22,104 nt of DNA, taken from NCBI RefSeq assembly GCF_900549175.1, contig NZ_URNN01000047.1, positions 1 through 22,104 of the forward strand, read 5' to 3'. How positions within the stretch are numbered: the first letter of the stretch is position 1; each line of letters opens with the position of its first letter. A program made the position numbers and the translations under genes. The notes under the pieces were generated by a model, which worked only from the letters and a program-made list of their open reading frames with translations, ran no database searches and was not told the origin of the DNA. Origin of the DNA: an uncultured Prevotella sp. (GTDB taxonomy: Bacteria; Bacteroidota; Bacteroidia; Bacteroidales; Bacteroidaceae). Positions 5,808 through 14,055 of the stretch are shown here, piece after piece.

Positions 5808-8219
5808 ATGACTGACAATATATTAGAACAGCTTAACGACAGTCAGCGTGAAGCTGTTACTTACTGTGACGGGGCATCGCTGGTGATAGCCGGGGCCGGT
5901 TCCGGCAAGACCCGTGTGCTGACATACAAGATAGCGTACCTGCTCGGACAGGGGCTTATGCCGTGGAATATCCTGGCGCTCACCTTCACCAACAAGGCCG
6001 CGCGGGAGATGAAGGAACGCATCGGCGCACTCGTTGGCTTGGAGCATGCCCGGCGTCTCAACATGGGAACGTTCCACTCCGTCTTCTCGCACATTCTCAG
6101 GGTTGAGGCTGCCGCTATCGGCTACAGTCCCAACTTCACCATCTACGACCAAAGCGACTCGCGTTCGCTCGTGAAGGCCATCATAAAGGAGATGGGACTT
6201 GACGAGAAAACCTACAAACATACGGCCGTGGCCGACAGGATAAGCATGGCCAAGAACCGCCTGCTTCTGCCGCAGGCATACGCCTCGAGTGCCGTGACGG
6301 TGCAGGAGGATGCCACGCGCAAGATGCCTGCACTGAAGGATATATACAGGCAATACTGTGACCGTTGCCGTCAGGCCAACGCCATGGACTTCGACGATTT
6401 GCTTGTCAACACGTTCGTGCTCTTCGACAGTCACGAGGACATACGCCGCAAGTATGTGGGGCGGTTTGCCTATGTGCTCGTCGATGAGTATCAGGACACG
6501 AACTACGCCCAGCAGGCCATTGTCATGCAGCTCACACGCGACCATCAGCACATCTGCGCCGTTGGTGACGACGCGCAGAGCATCTACGGATTCCGCGGAG
6601 CCAACATCGACAACATACTCAACTTCACATCGTCGTACGACAACGCCCGTCTCTTCAAGCTCGAGCAGAACTACCGTTCCACGCAGGCCATCGTCCGTGC
6701 GGCCAACAGCCTTATCAGACACAACGAGCGGCAGATTCCCAAAGACACCTTCAGCCGCAACGAGCATGGCGAGAAGCTCGTGCTCAAGCCGGCATACAGT
6801 GACAAGGAGGAGGCGCTTATCGTCTGCAACGACATCAGGCGCCTGCGTCGCGAGGACCGTTGTGAGTACAGTGACTTTGCCATCCTGTACCGCACCAACT
6901 CGCAGAGCCGCAGTTTTGAGGAGTGCATGCTCAAGATGAACATTCCGTACAGGATATACGGCGGCATGAGTTTCTACCAGCGTAAGGAGATAAAGGATGT
7001 GCTGTCGTACTTCCGTGTTGTGGTCAATCCCGACGATGAGGAGGCCCTTCGGCGCATCATCAACTATCCGTCGCGCGGCATAGGCGACACCACCGTGGGG
7101 CGCATCGTTGCGGCCGCCACCCAAAACGGGGTGAGCCTGTGGACGGTGATAGCCAGTCCCGCGGCCTACGGACTGGAAGTAAATAAGGGAACGATGGCCA
7201 AGTTGGACAAGTTTCGCGAGATGGTGGCGGGGTGGACCGAGCGTGCGGTCTCCACGGATGCCTATACGCTCGGTCATGACATAATAACGGAAAGCGGCAT
7301 AAGTCGTGAGATCTACGGCAGTCGCGACCCGGAAGATGTGTCGCGGCAGGAGAATCTCGAAGAGTTTCTCGGCAGCATACAGGACTTTGTGGAGAGCCGG
7401 CGCGAGGAGGATATGCAGGACAAGGTGTCGCTTGATGACTTCTTGCAGGAGGTGTCGCTGCTTACAGACATCGACAGCGACGATGATGCCTCTACGCCAA
7501 AGGTGGTGCTCATGACGATACACAGTGCCAAGGGACTTGAGTTTCCCACGGTCTTTATCGTCGGACTCGAAGAGAATATCTTTCCGTCGCCGATGTGTGT
7601 CAACTCAATGCGTGAGCTGGAAGAGGAGAGGCGGCTGCTGTATGTGGCCGTGACGCGTGCAGAGAAACGCTGCATACTCACGTGTGCCCAGAACCGTTTC
7701 CGCTACGGACGTATGGAATATGACACTCCCTCAAGATTTCTCCGCGACTTCGATCCGTCTCTGATACGTGTGGAGACAGGTGTGCCGGAGGCTCTTTCTG
7801 AGTCTGCTCCCTATGGCCGCCGCCGGTCGTACGGCACTTACGGCAGCGGCACGTCTGTTTCAAAGTCGGCGTCGGCACCGTTCCATGATGACATAAAGAC
7901 GCCTGTCAGCCGTGGTTTTACCCCGTCGGGCAGGACTTCCGCCGTAAAAACACCGGTGTCGTCATCATCGCCGTCAACCCCACCGTCACCTATATCCTCA
8001 CCTGTATCGTCGCAGTCATCCGCCGTACCGTCGCAGTCATCCGCCGTTTCGTCCGACTGTCTGCATGCGGGCAATGTGATAGAACACCAGCGTTTCGGTA
8101 TCGGCGATGTGCTGAAGGTGGAGGGAACCGGAGAGAACATGAAGGCGACGGTGCAGTTCCGCAATGCCGGAACGAAGCAGCTGCTGCTGAAGTTCGCCAA
8201 GTATAAGGTGATAGGATGA
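5808..8219 (+). CDS. pcrA: UvrD/PcrA/Rep-family superfamily 1A DNA helicase
   Basis: This is a 3'-to-5' SF1A helicase for nucleotide excision repair, replication restart and clearing of RecA. All family motifs are visible in the 803-residue product: Q motif LNDSQREAV (9-17), Walker A GAGSGKT (29-35), motif Ia LTFTNKAAREM, motif II DEYQD (226-230), motif III GDDAQSIYGFRGA (253-265), motif IV LEQNYRS, motif V TIHSAKGLEFPTVF, and motif VI LLYVAVTRAEKR. Residues of about 685-755 form a Ser/Pro/Thr-rich linker. A PcrA-type C-terminal domain follows (HQRFGIGDVLKVEG...), which in PcrA binds RNA polymerase. The gene lies 34 nt after the sigma gene with no obvious promoter, so co-transcription is likely. 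Whether it is best called PcrA, UvrD or Rep is uncertain. Confidence 0.94.
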   Translation: MTDNILEQLNDSQREAVTYCDGASLVIAGAGSGKTRVLTYKIAYLLGQGLMPWNILALTFTNKAAREMKERIGALVGLEHARRLNMGTFHSVFSHILRVEAAAIGYSPNFTIYDQSDSRSLVKAIIKEMGLDEKTYKHTAVADRISMAKNRLLLPQAYASSAVTVQEDATRKMPALKDIYRQYCDRCRQANAMDFDDLLVNTFVLFDSHEDIRRKYVGRFAYVLVDEYQDTNYAQQAIVMQLTRDHQHICAVGDDAQSIYGFRGANIDNILNFTSSYDNARLFKLEQNYRSTQAIVRAANSLIRHNERQIPKDTFSRNEHGEKLVLKPAYSDKEEALIVCNDIRRLRREDRCEYSDFAILYRTNSQSRSFEECMLKMNIPYRIYGGMSFYQRKEIKDVLSYFRVVVNPDDEEALRRIINYPSRGIGDTTVGRIVAAATQNGVSLWTVIASPAAYGLEVNKGTMAKLDKFREMVAGWTERAVSTDAYTLGHDIITESGISREIYGSRDPEDVSRQENLEEFLGSIQDFVESRREEDMQDKVSLDDFLQEVSLLTDIDSDDDASTPKVVLMTIHSAKGLEFPTVFIVGLEENIFPSPMCVNSMRELEEERRLLYVAVTRAEKRCILTCAQNRFRYGRMEYDTPSRFLRDFDPSLIRVETGVPEALSESAPYGRRRSYGTYGSGTSVSKSASAPFHDDIKTPVSRGFTPSGRTSAVKTPVSSSSPSTPPSPISSPVSSQSSAVPSQSSAVSSDCLHAGNVIEHQRFGIGDVLKVEGTGENMKATVQFRNAGTKQLLLKFAKYKVIG
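8008..8047 (+). repeat. 21-bp direct duplication inside the pcrA linker
   Basis: CGTCGCAGTCATCCGCCGT occurs at 8008 and again at 8029, a 21-bp period. It encodes two copies of SQSSAV in the low-complexity linker. It is in frame, so copy-number change would alter only linker length. Confidence 0.8.
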
Positions 8220-8221
8220 TT

Positions 8222-8392
8222 TTTAAATGCAAAGGCACGGAGAAGATTTTTTTAACGCAAAGACGCAGAGGCGCAAAGAGAACGGAGAGGATTCTTAAGC
8301 GCAAAGATGCAAAGAAGGGATAGGGTGAAAGCAAAGGCGCGGAGAAACAAAGGATAGAAAAACCTTTGCGTCTCCGCGTCTTTGCGTTTAGA
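8222..8392. repeat. interspersed CGCAAAGA-type repeat with a hairpin at the convergent junction
   Basis: The 222-nt gap between pcrA and fbp is filled by degenerate copies of a purine-rich unit such as AACGCAAAGACGCAGAGG (8254-8271). It ends in an inverted pair: about 8327-8353 (GCAAAGGCGCGGAGA...) against 8362-8390 (CCTTTGCGTCTCCGCG...). The pair could fold as a roughly 26-bp imperfect hairpin and serve as a bidirectional terminator for the two converging genes. The same unit family recurs at 21990-22085. Confidence 0.85.
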
Positions 8393-8441
8393 AAACTCTC
8401 GTGTCGTTTAAAGACTGAAAAAACTTCTTCGTTTTGAACGT

Positions 8442-10427
8442 CTATCTCTTTTCCTTTATCATACCGTGGCGGTAGGCATAAAGGAGTTTCTTCAGATCGG
8501 ATATCTGTGTGCGCAGTTCTTCACCCTTGTCGGTGTCTGCCACAAGCATGCGGTTGGCCGACATCTCTACAATCTGCGTGGTGCTCTTTATGTCGGTGCC
8601 GCGCTGTATGGCATCGGCCGCCGATGTAAACGGCTCGTGCTGAACGAGTTGGAAGCCGCGGCTGTGGTAAACCAGCGTATATCCCGCGATGCCCGTCTCC
8701 TTATGGTATGCCTCGCTGAATCCTCCGTCTATCACCATCAGCTTGCCGTTTGCCTTTATCGGGTTCTCGCCTTTCGAGGCGTGCACGGGCACGTGGCCGT
8801 TGATGATGTGGCGGTTGGGACCAGTCACCCCGAAGGCATCGAGTATGCGGTCGCACACCGTCTCGTCGTCACGCAGCTTGAAGTAGTTTCCCTTCTCCTC
8901 GTGATACGTCTCCTTGTCTTTGAGGAAGTAGCGTTCGAACGTCGCCATCTTCGACTTGTCGAACAGCGGACTGTCCTTGCCGCACCACAGGTACAGGAAA
9001 TAGTCGGTGGCATATTTGCGCTCTTCCGGTTCGGTGTCGTTCTCGAAGGCCGAGCGTATCAGCATCCCCATGTTGAGCATCAGCTCCCGTCCGCTGTAGC
9101 GGCGTCCCTTGCTCAGCTCCACCTCCTTCAGCGTGCCGTCATCGTTGAGCGGTATCGAGGCGTGGTAGAGCAGGTTGCTGTTGTACACGGCGTACATGCA
9201 CCCGTGGCTCAACAGCGTGCGTATGTGCTTGTGCAGCTTTTCGCTAACGGTGAAAGAGTGGTGCAGCTTGTCCATCAGCGTCTGCTCCTCGGGCGTGAGA
9301 CGGTTGGGGGCGGCGGGGTCTACGGTGGGGAAGTGGGTGCATATCATCGGATATACCTTTCCGTCTACGGTGCACGTGCCGCCGGTGTAGTCGATGTTGC
9401 TCAGCATGCACCTGTCCTGCATGTTCCATTCCGGTCGGCGGTTGAATATGCGCGCCTCCTCCTTGAACTGTATTATGCTTATGGCCTTGTGCATCTTTGC
9501 CGTCAGCATCTTGGTCTTCTCGTCCATGCGGTTGCCCTTGAGCAGCTTCGGCATGAACTCCTCGCACGGGTCGTCGCCGTACACATCCATGGCAAACGTG
9601 GCCAGAGGCACCAGGTTGATGCCGTAACCGTCTTCGAGCGTGGCCAGGTTGGCATAGCGCAGCGACAGCCGGAGCACGTTGCAGATGCAGGCGTTGTTGC
9701 CCGCGCAGGCTCCCATCCACAGTATGTCGTGGTTGCCCCACTGTATGTCCCAGTTGTGATATTGGCGCATGGTGTCCATGATGATGTGCGCTCCGGGGCC
9801 GCGGTCGTATATGTCGCCGAGTATGTGCAGCTGGTCTATGGCCAGATGCTGTATCACGGTGGCCAGTGCGATGATGAAGTCGTCGGCCCGTCCCGTGGTT
9901 ATTATCGTGTCCACTATGACGTTGACGTAGGCCGTCTTGTCGGTGTCGTCGGCCCGTTCGTGCAGCAGCTCCTCGATGATGTAGCTGAAGTCGGCAGGCA
10001 GCGAGCGCCTCACTTTCGAGCGGGTGTACTTGCTGCTCACGTCGCGGCATATCCTCACGAGCTGGTGTATCGTTATGCGGTACCAGTCGTCGATGTCCGT
10101 TTCCACAGCTTTCACGAGCTCGAGCTTCTGCTCGGGGTAGTATATCAGCGTGCAGAGTTCCTTCTTCTCCGACTCGCGTATGTTGCCCGCAAACAGCTCG
10201 TTCACCTTTCTCTTGATGTTGCCCGACGCATTTTTCAGCACATGCTGGAAGGCTTCGTTCTCTCCGTGTATGTCGGCGAGAAAGTGTTCCGTGCCCTTCG
10301 GCAGGTTGAGTATGGCCTCAAGATTTATTATCTCCGTACTGGCATCGGCGATGGTGGGGAAAGATTGCGCTAACAAACTGAGATACCGTATGTCGGCGTT
10401 TATGTCGTTTTTATTGTTGTTGCTCAT
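8442..10427 (-). CDS. fbp: fructose-1,6-bisphosphatase, class III
   Basis: It hydrolyses fructose-1,6-bisphosphate to fructose-6-phosphate for gluconeogenesis. The 661-residue length and the calcineurin-like metal site identify class III (Firmicutes/Bacteroidetes type) rather than the E. coli Fbp fold. The metal-site motifs are FLADIHGE (49-56), ILGDIYDRGPG (202-212), QWGNHDILWMG (229-239) and a late NGHVPVH. The start at 10427 forms an ATGA overlap with the stop of the preceding glycosyltransferase gene, so translation is probably coupled. It is the last gene of the leftward group and converges on pcrA. Nothing is missing. Class III enzymes in Bacillus are regulated by PEP and AMP, but I cannot see that here. 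Confidence 0.95.
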   Translation of the reverse strand: MSNNNKNDINADIRYLSLLAQSFPTIADASTEIINLEAILNLPKGTEHFLADIHGENEAFQHVLKNASGNIKRKVNELFAGNIRESEKKELCTLIYYPEQKLELVKAVETDIDDWYRITIHQLVRICRDVSSKYTRSKVRRSLPADFSYIIEELLHERADDTDKTAYVNVIVDTIITTGRADDFIIALATVIQHLAIDQLHILGDIYDRGPGAHIIMDTMRQYHNWDIQWGNHDILWMGACAGNNACICNVLRLSLRYANLATLEDGYGINLVPLATFAMDVYGDDPCEEFMPKLLKGNRMDEKTKMLTAKMHKAISIIQFKEEARIFNRRPEWNMQDRCMLSNIDYTGGTCTVDGKVYPMICTHFPTVDPAAPNRLTPEEQTLMDKLHHSFTVSEKLHKHIRTLLSHGCMYAVYNSNLLYHASIPLNDDGTLKEVELSKGRRYSGRELMLNMGMLIRSAFENDTEPEERKYATDYFLYLWCGKDSPLFDKSKMATFERYFLKDKETYHEEKGNYFKLRDDETVCDRILDAFGVTGPNRHIINGHVPVHASKGENPIKANGKLMVIDGGFSEAYHKETGIAGYTLVYHSRGFQLVQHEPFTSAADAIQRGTDIKSTTQIVEMSANRMLVADTDKGEELRTQISDLKKLLYAYRHGMIKEKR

Positions 10428-11521
10428 ATTTCCAGATGTTTAGTGATTATAGTTTTTATATGTCTTGTCTGTCTGTCGTTGACAGGTGTTATGGGCATGA
10501 AGCCCTCTTCCAGTCCCGTCATGTCGGCGAGCAGCTGCATCATGCGTCCGGCAAACTTGTGCAGGCCCTTCTCGCGGAGCGTCTCCACGGCCTTGGCCTC
10601 GTCGACGGAGCGTGTGCGCAGTGCCTCAGCCATCTCAACCACATGGCTCAGAGTGAGGCTTTTGTGTGCTGCGGCCTTCTTGGACAGTCTCATCATCTCC
10701 GTAAAATATGTGGTGTCATCTGTTGCATTTATTGATGCCGAAAACGGTTCCGGCCCGGTGAAGCCCTCCGGAAGATAATGCGGAATGTCTTCCGGAGTGA
10801 TGTCCGGCAGCGGCAGGCCGAGCGCCGCCATGCCCTTGGCCACGGTGTTGCCGATGCCTTCCTGATGGGCGTACACCACAAGCTTTTCCCATTCTATGTC
10901 GTTCGGCGTGCGGAAGAGACCGTATTCGTGGTCGTTGAGCCACAGGTGGTTTCCCGTCAGGCCGGCCTTGATGAGTGCTGCAGTGACATTCCGGGTGACG
11001 TCGTTCATCAGTTTCAGCACGTCTGTGTTCATCACCTTGTTATATATGGCGTATATCTGCCGGCACATCTCCACGTCGGTTATGGTGTCGGTGATTATCG
11101 AGTTGTACACGGTCTCTATGCGCGGGTTCCATTTCAGCTGCCTCAGATGATACTCTTCCATCTTGCCCATGGCCGTCACGGCGTATGCGCCGCCTGCCAC
11201 ACGCTTCTGATACAGTATCATCCGGGGCAGCTTCTCCTTCAGATAGTCCTGCTTCATTATCCACGGTTCCAGTTGTCCGTGGGGTGTGAGAACAGTGCGT
11301 ATGCCCTTGCGTGAGGCCATGTGTGCCACGCGGGCGTTGTTCATTGTCCAGCATCCGTGCAGGTGGATGATGTCCGGCCGCTGCCTTTTTATCTGTTTTG
11401 TTATGTCGTTGACGGCGGTTGCGGCTGTCACTTCGGCATATTCACCCATTATGCGGCACAGCAGTGTCACATATTCCGATATGTTTTTGTTCCCGTAAGG
11501 GTGAAAATGCAGTATTCTCAT
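10424..11521 (-). CDS. GT4-like glycosyltransferase N-terminal domain with an unrecognised C-terminal half
   Basis: Residues 1-145 of 365 read as the acceptor-binding Rossmann domain of a GT-B glycosyltransferase (family 4). There is a first strand MRILHFHPYG, then DIIHLHGCW, TVLTPHGQLEPW, YAVTAMGKMEEYHLRQL and VYNSI. The donor-binding second Rossmann domain and its EX7E motif, expected after VYNSI, are absent. Residues of about 150-365 are predicted mostly helical, with a GLFRTPNDIEWEKL segment and a repeated LP...DITPEDIPHYLPEGF region that I do not recognise. It may be a glycosyltransferase-derived protein with altered chemistry, or act with the adjacent GT2. It begins 5 nt after the GT2 gene and overlaps fbp by 4 nt. 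Confidence is high for coding and modest for function. Confidence 0.8.
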   Translation of the reverse strand: MRILHFHPYGNKNISEYVTLLCRIMGEYAEVTAATAVNDITKQIKRQRPDIIHLHGCWTMNNARVAHMASRKGIRTVLTPHGQLEPWIMKQDYLKEKLPRMILYQKRVAGGAYAVTAMGKMEEYHLRQLKWNPRIETVYNSIITDTITDVEMCRQIYAIYNKVMNTDVLKLMNDVTRNVTAALIKAGLTGNHLWLNDHEYGLFRTPNDIEWEKLVVYAHQEGIGNTVAKGMAALGLPLPDITPEDIPHYLPEGFTGPEPFSASINATDDTTYFTEMMRLSKKAAAHKSLTLSHVVEMAEALRTRSVDEAKAVETLREKGLHKFAGRMMQLLADMTGLEEGFMPITPVNDRQTRHIKTIITKHLEI

Positions 11522-11526
11522 GCGTC

Positions 11527-12711
11527 TTATTTTCTTATGAAGTCATATTTGTCCGAGGTCTTGTGGCGCAGCATGAACCATGCGTTCTGCCACATCACCC
11601 TCAGTTCCAGCAGCGGTATGACGGCGGGACTGATGCGTTCGCCGAACATCTTCATCGCCCTTGCCGCTATCAGCATGCGCACCGACGCCGTAATGACGAG
11701 CGAGAGGATGGCCGCCGTTGCCGTCACGGTGTTGTTCCACAGCAGTAGCGACAGCAGCGCAACGGCCGTGTCGGCCGTGTAGTTCAGGTGCAGCAGGGCC
11801 GTATCGGTGCAGAACAGCAGGCGGTAGGGCAGGCTGCGCTGCAGGTGCCGCCTCGTCTCCATGTAGAACAGATGACTGTTTGTCCATGTCTTCCCCGACG
11901 GACAGTCCTGTCTCACGAACGCCTCCGGCTGCAATGCCACGCCCGTGCGTCCCTTTCGGGCGTATTCGTTTACGATGAAGTCGTATTCGCCGCGCAGATA
12001 CTTCAGGTTTTTCAAGAATCCGTTGTGCTCCATGAACACGCTTTTCCTCACGGCCATGTTGTTGCCGTTGTAGCGGTAGGCCACCGATTTCCGTGCCTGC
12101 CGCATGATGTACAGCGAGGTGAGCATGCGCTCGAAACGGTAGAACCGCTTCGCGGCGTGTTCGTAGTTGGTGTAGCCCAGCACAATGTCGTTGCCTTCGT
12201 GGCAGTGCGCTGCCATGCAGGCGAGCCATCTTTCGCTCTCCGGCCGGCAGTCGGCGTCGGTCAGTATTATCCATTCGTTCTTCGCCGCCTTTATCCCGAC
12301 GGTCAGCGCCAGCTTGCGTCTGCTCAGATAATGGCTCGACTTGGGTATGAATGTGGTGTAGAGGTTGGGGTGCCCGTGCTTCATCCTTGTCAGCACGTCG
12401 GCGGTGCGGTCGGTGGACGATTCGTCCACGACAATCACCTCAAAGCCCGGTTCGTACACCTGGTTGAGTATCAGCGGCAGGTTGCGCTCCAGTTCGGCGC
12501 CCATGTCGTGTGCTGATATCACGATTGACAACGGCGGCAGACTTGTTCCGGCCGTTGTTGCGCCGGTTGTTGCCTCCGCTTCGCCATCGGTTGCCGCCCC
12601 CGTTGCAGAACAGCCGCGCGGCTTTCTGAACATGGCGTTGCACAGTGGCGTGACAAGTGCCGCCAGCAGCAGTGCCGCGCATATCGTTATCGTCATGACA
12701 TCGACAGTCAT
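11527..12711 (-). CDS. membrane-anchored GT2 family glycosyltransferase
   Basis: The 394-residue protein has an N-terminal helix (about 6-28), an Ala/Thr/Gly-rich linker (about 33-58), and a GT-A catalytic domain (about 60-280). Inside it are LSIVISAHDMGAELERNL, VIVVDESSTDRTADVL (nucleotide site) and the metal site LTDADCRPES. Two hydrophobic segments follow (about 310-350). The usual ED acceptor motif appears as GEYDF, and a QxxRW motif typical of processive enzymes is not seen, so a single-addition enzyme is more likely than a polymerase. The ATG at 12711 is preceded by AGGGAG, an unusually good Shine-Dalgarno for this lineage; an ATG five codons in is an alternative. It is followed after 5 nt by the half-GT4 gene. 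The acceptor is unknown. Confidence 0.88.
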   Translation of the reverse strand: MTVDVMTITICAALLLAALVTPLCNAMFRKPRGCSATGAATDGEAEATTGATTAGTSLPPLSIVISAHDMGAELERNLPLILNQVYEPGFEVIVVDESSTDRTADVLTRMKHGHPNLYTTFIPKSSHYLSRRKLALTVGIKAAKNEWIILTDADCRPESERWLACMAAHCHEGNDIVLGYTNYEHAAKRFYRFERMLTSLYIMRQARKSVAYRYNGNNMAVRKSVFMEHNGFLKNLKYLRGEYDFIVNEYARKGRTGVALQPEAFVRQDCPSGKTWTNSHLFYMETRRHLQRSLPYRLLFCTDTALLHLNYTADTAVALLSLLLWNNTVTATAAILSLVITASVRMLIAARAMKMFGERISPAVIPLLELRVMWQNAWFMLRHKTSDKYDFIRK

Positions 12712-12827
12712 ATCTCCCTATCCCTTTCTTTTGCTTTTTCGTACGTTTTTAGAGTGCCTTCAATACGTTTTCAAACGCTTGGCGCTTTTGTTCAATGCAT
12801 ATTCCTTATGTCTTGCCACTCAACGGG

Positions 12828-14012
12828 TTACGCTCCGAGTTCGTCGCTCGTGTAGCCCTTCGGCAGCTGACGGCAGTTGTAGCCCGAGGCCATTATCTCG
12901 CCGTAGGCGCCGGCAGACCGTATGGCCACCATGTCGCCGCGGTTTGTGCGGGCCATCTTCACCTGCCGGGCAAAGACGTCGCTCGACTCGCAGATGGGGC
13001 CCACTATGTCGTACGTCTCCTCCGCGGTGCCCTCCGCCGCCGAAATGTTTTCAGGCTTGTGGTAGGCGTCGTAGAGGGCGGGGCGTATCAGGTCGGTCAT
13101 GCCCGCGTCTATTATGGCAAACTGCTTCTGCTTGCCGTGCTTGATGTAGAGCGTGCGGGCGATGAGCGTGCCGCACTGTGCCACGACGGCGCGTCCCAGC
13201 TCGAAGTGCACCTTCTGTCCCGGACGCAGCTTCAGGTGGTTGGCGTACACGTCGAAGTACGACTTGAAGTCGGGTATGGGGTTGGCATCTGGGTCGTTGT
13301 AGTCAATCCCCAGTCCGCCGCCCACGTTGATGTGCTCCAGGCGGATGCCGTTGTCGTCGAGCCTGTCCTGCAGCTCGTTTACCCTACGGCACAGGGCCTT
13401 GAAGTCCTCCATGTCGAGTATCTGCGACCCGATGTGGAAGTGCAGTCCTATGCAGTTCACGTTCGTCATCTTCTCCGCCCTGCGTATAATGTCCACCATG
13501 TCGCTCATGTATATGCCGAACTTGTTTTCGGCCAGTCCCGTGGTGATGTTGGCATGGGTGTGCGCCCCCACGTCGGGGTTGATGCGGAAGGCCACGTCCA
13601 CCGTCCTGTTCTTCTTCCGTGCCAGTTCGTTTATTATCTCAAGCTCCTCGCCGCTCTCCACATTGAAGCAGAAAATGCCGCGGTCTATGCCCAGATCTAT
13701 CTCCCAGTCGCTCTTTCCCACGCCGGCAAAGACAATCTTTCCGGCGGGAAATCCGGCCGCGCACGCCGCCTCTATCTCGCCTCCGCTCACGCAGTCGGCC
13801 CCGAGACCGGCCTCACAGATGATGCCCAGCAGGGTGGGGTTGGCGTTGGCCTTCACCGCATAGTGCACGATGAAGCCCTCGTGCCTGCCCGCCTCTTCGC
13901 CTATTGTCGCGAGCGTGTCGCGCAGCAGGGCGGTGTCGTAATAGTAGAACGGCGTCTTCATGTCACGGAACTTGTCCGTCGGGAATGTTTTCTTCATTGC
14001 AGTCTTCGTCAT
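12828..14012 (-). CDS. lysA: diaminopimelate decarboxylase
   Basis: LysA decarboxylates meso-diaminopimelate to lysine with PLP, the last step of lysine synthesis. The 394-residue protein has the fold-type III barrel and a C-terminal beta domain. The PLP lysine is K54 in VHYAVKANANP; GADCVSGGEIEAA, GLHFHIGSQ and HINVGGGLGID (the phosphate-binding glycine loop) are all present, and CESSDVFARQ carries the catalytic cysteine from the partner subunit. An in-frame ATG at 13997 would shorten it by five residues. It follows lysC by 43 nt with no promoter visible between them, so the pair is probably co-transcribed. A 116-nt gap to the next gene shows no clear promoter. Confidence 0.96.
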   Translation of the reverse strand: MTKTAMKKTFPTDKFRDMKTPFYYYDTALLRDTLATIGEEAGRHEGFIVHYAVKANANPTLLGIICEAGLGADCVSGGEIEAACAAGFPAGKIVFAGVGKSDWEIDLGIDRGIFCFNVESGEELEIINELARKKNRTVDVAFRINPDVGAHTHANITTGLAENKFGIYMSDMVDIIRRAEKMTNVNCIGLHFHIGSQILDMEDFKALCRRVNELQDRLDDNGIRLEHINVGGGLGIDYNDPDANPIPDFKSYFDVYANHLKLRPGQKVHFELGRAVVAQCGTLIARTLYIKHGKQKQFAIIDAGMTDLIRPALYDAYHKPENISAAEGTAEETYDIVGPICESSDVFARQVKMARTNRGDMVAIRSAGAYGEIMASGYNCRQLPKGYTSDELGA

Positions 14013-14055
14013 TTATGTGTGTTTGTGTTCTTGTCGTGTGCGTGTGTGCAGCCCT

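Noticed and set aside
8466..10373. A 635-codon open frame on the plus strand opposite fbp
   Set aside because: It is exactly antisense to a clearly identified class III fructose-bisphosphatase. Its residue content (Val/His/Tyr-rich with no domain) is what GC-rich codon usage produces in that frame.
12712..12827. Separate promoter for the GT2 gene
   Set aside because: No TAnnTTTG in the minus-strand reading; only a short CGTTT/AAACG palindrome is visible.
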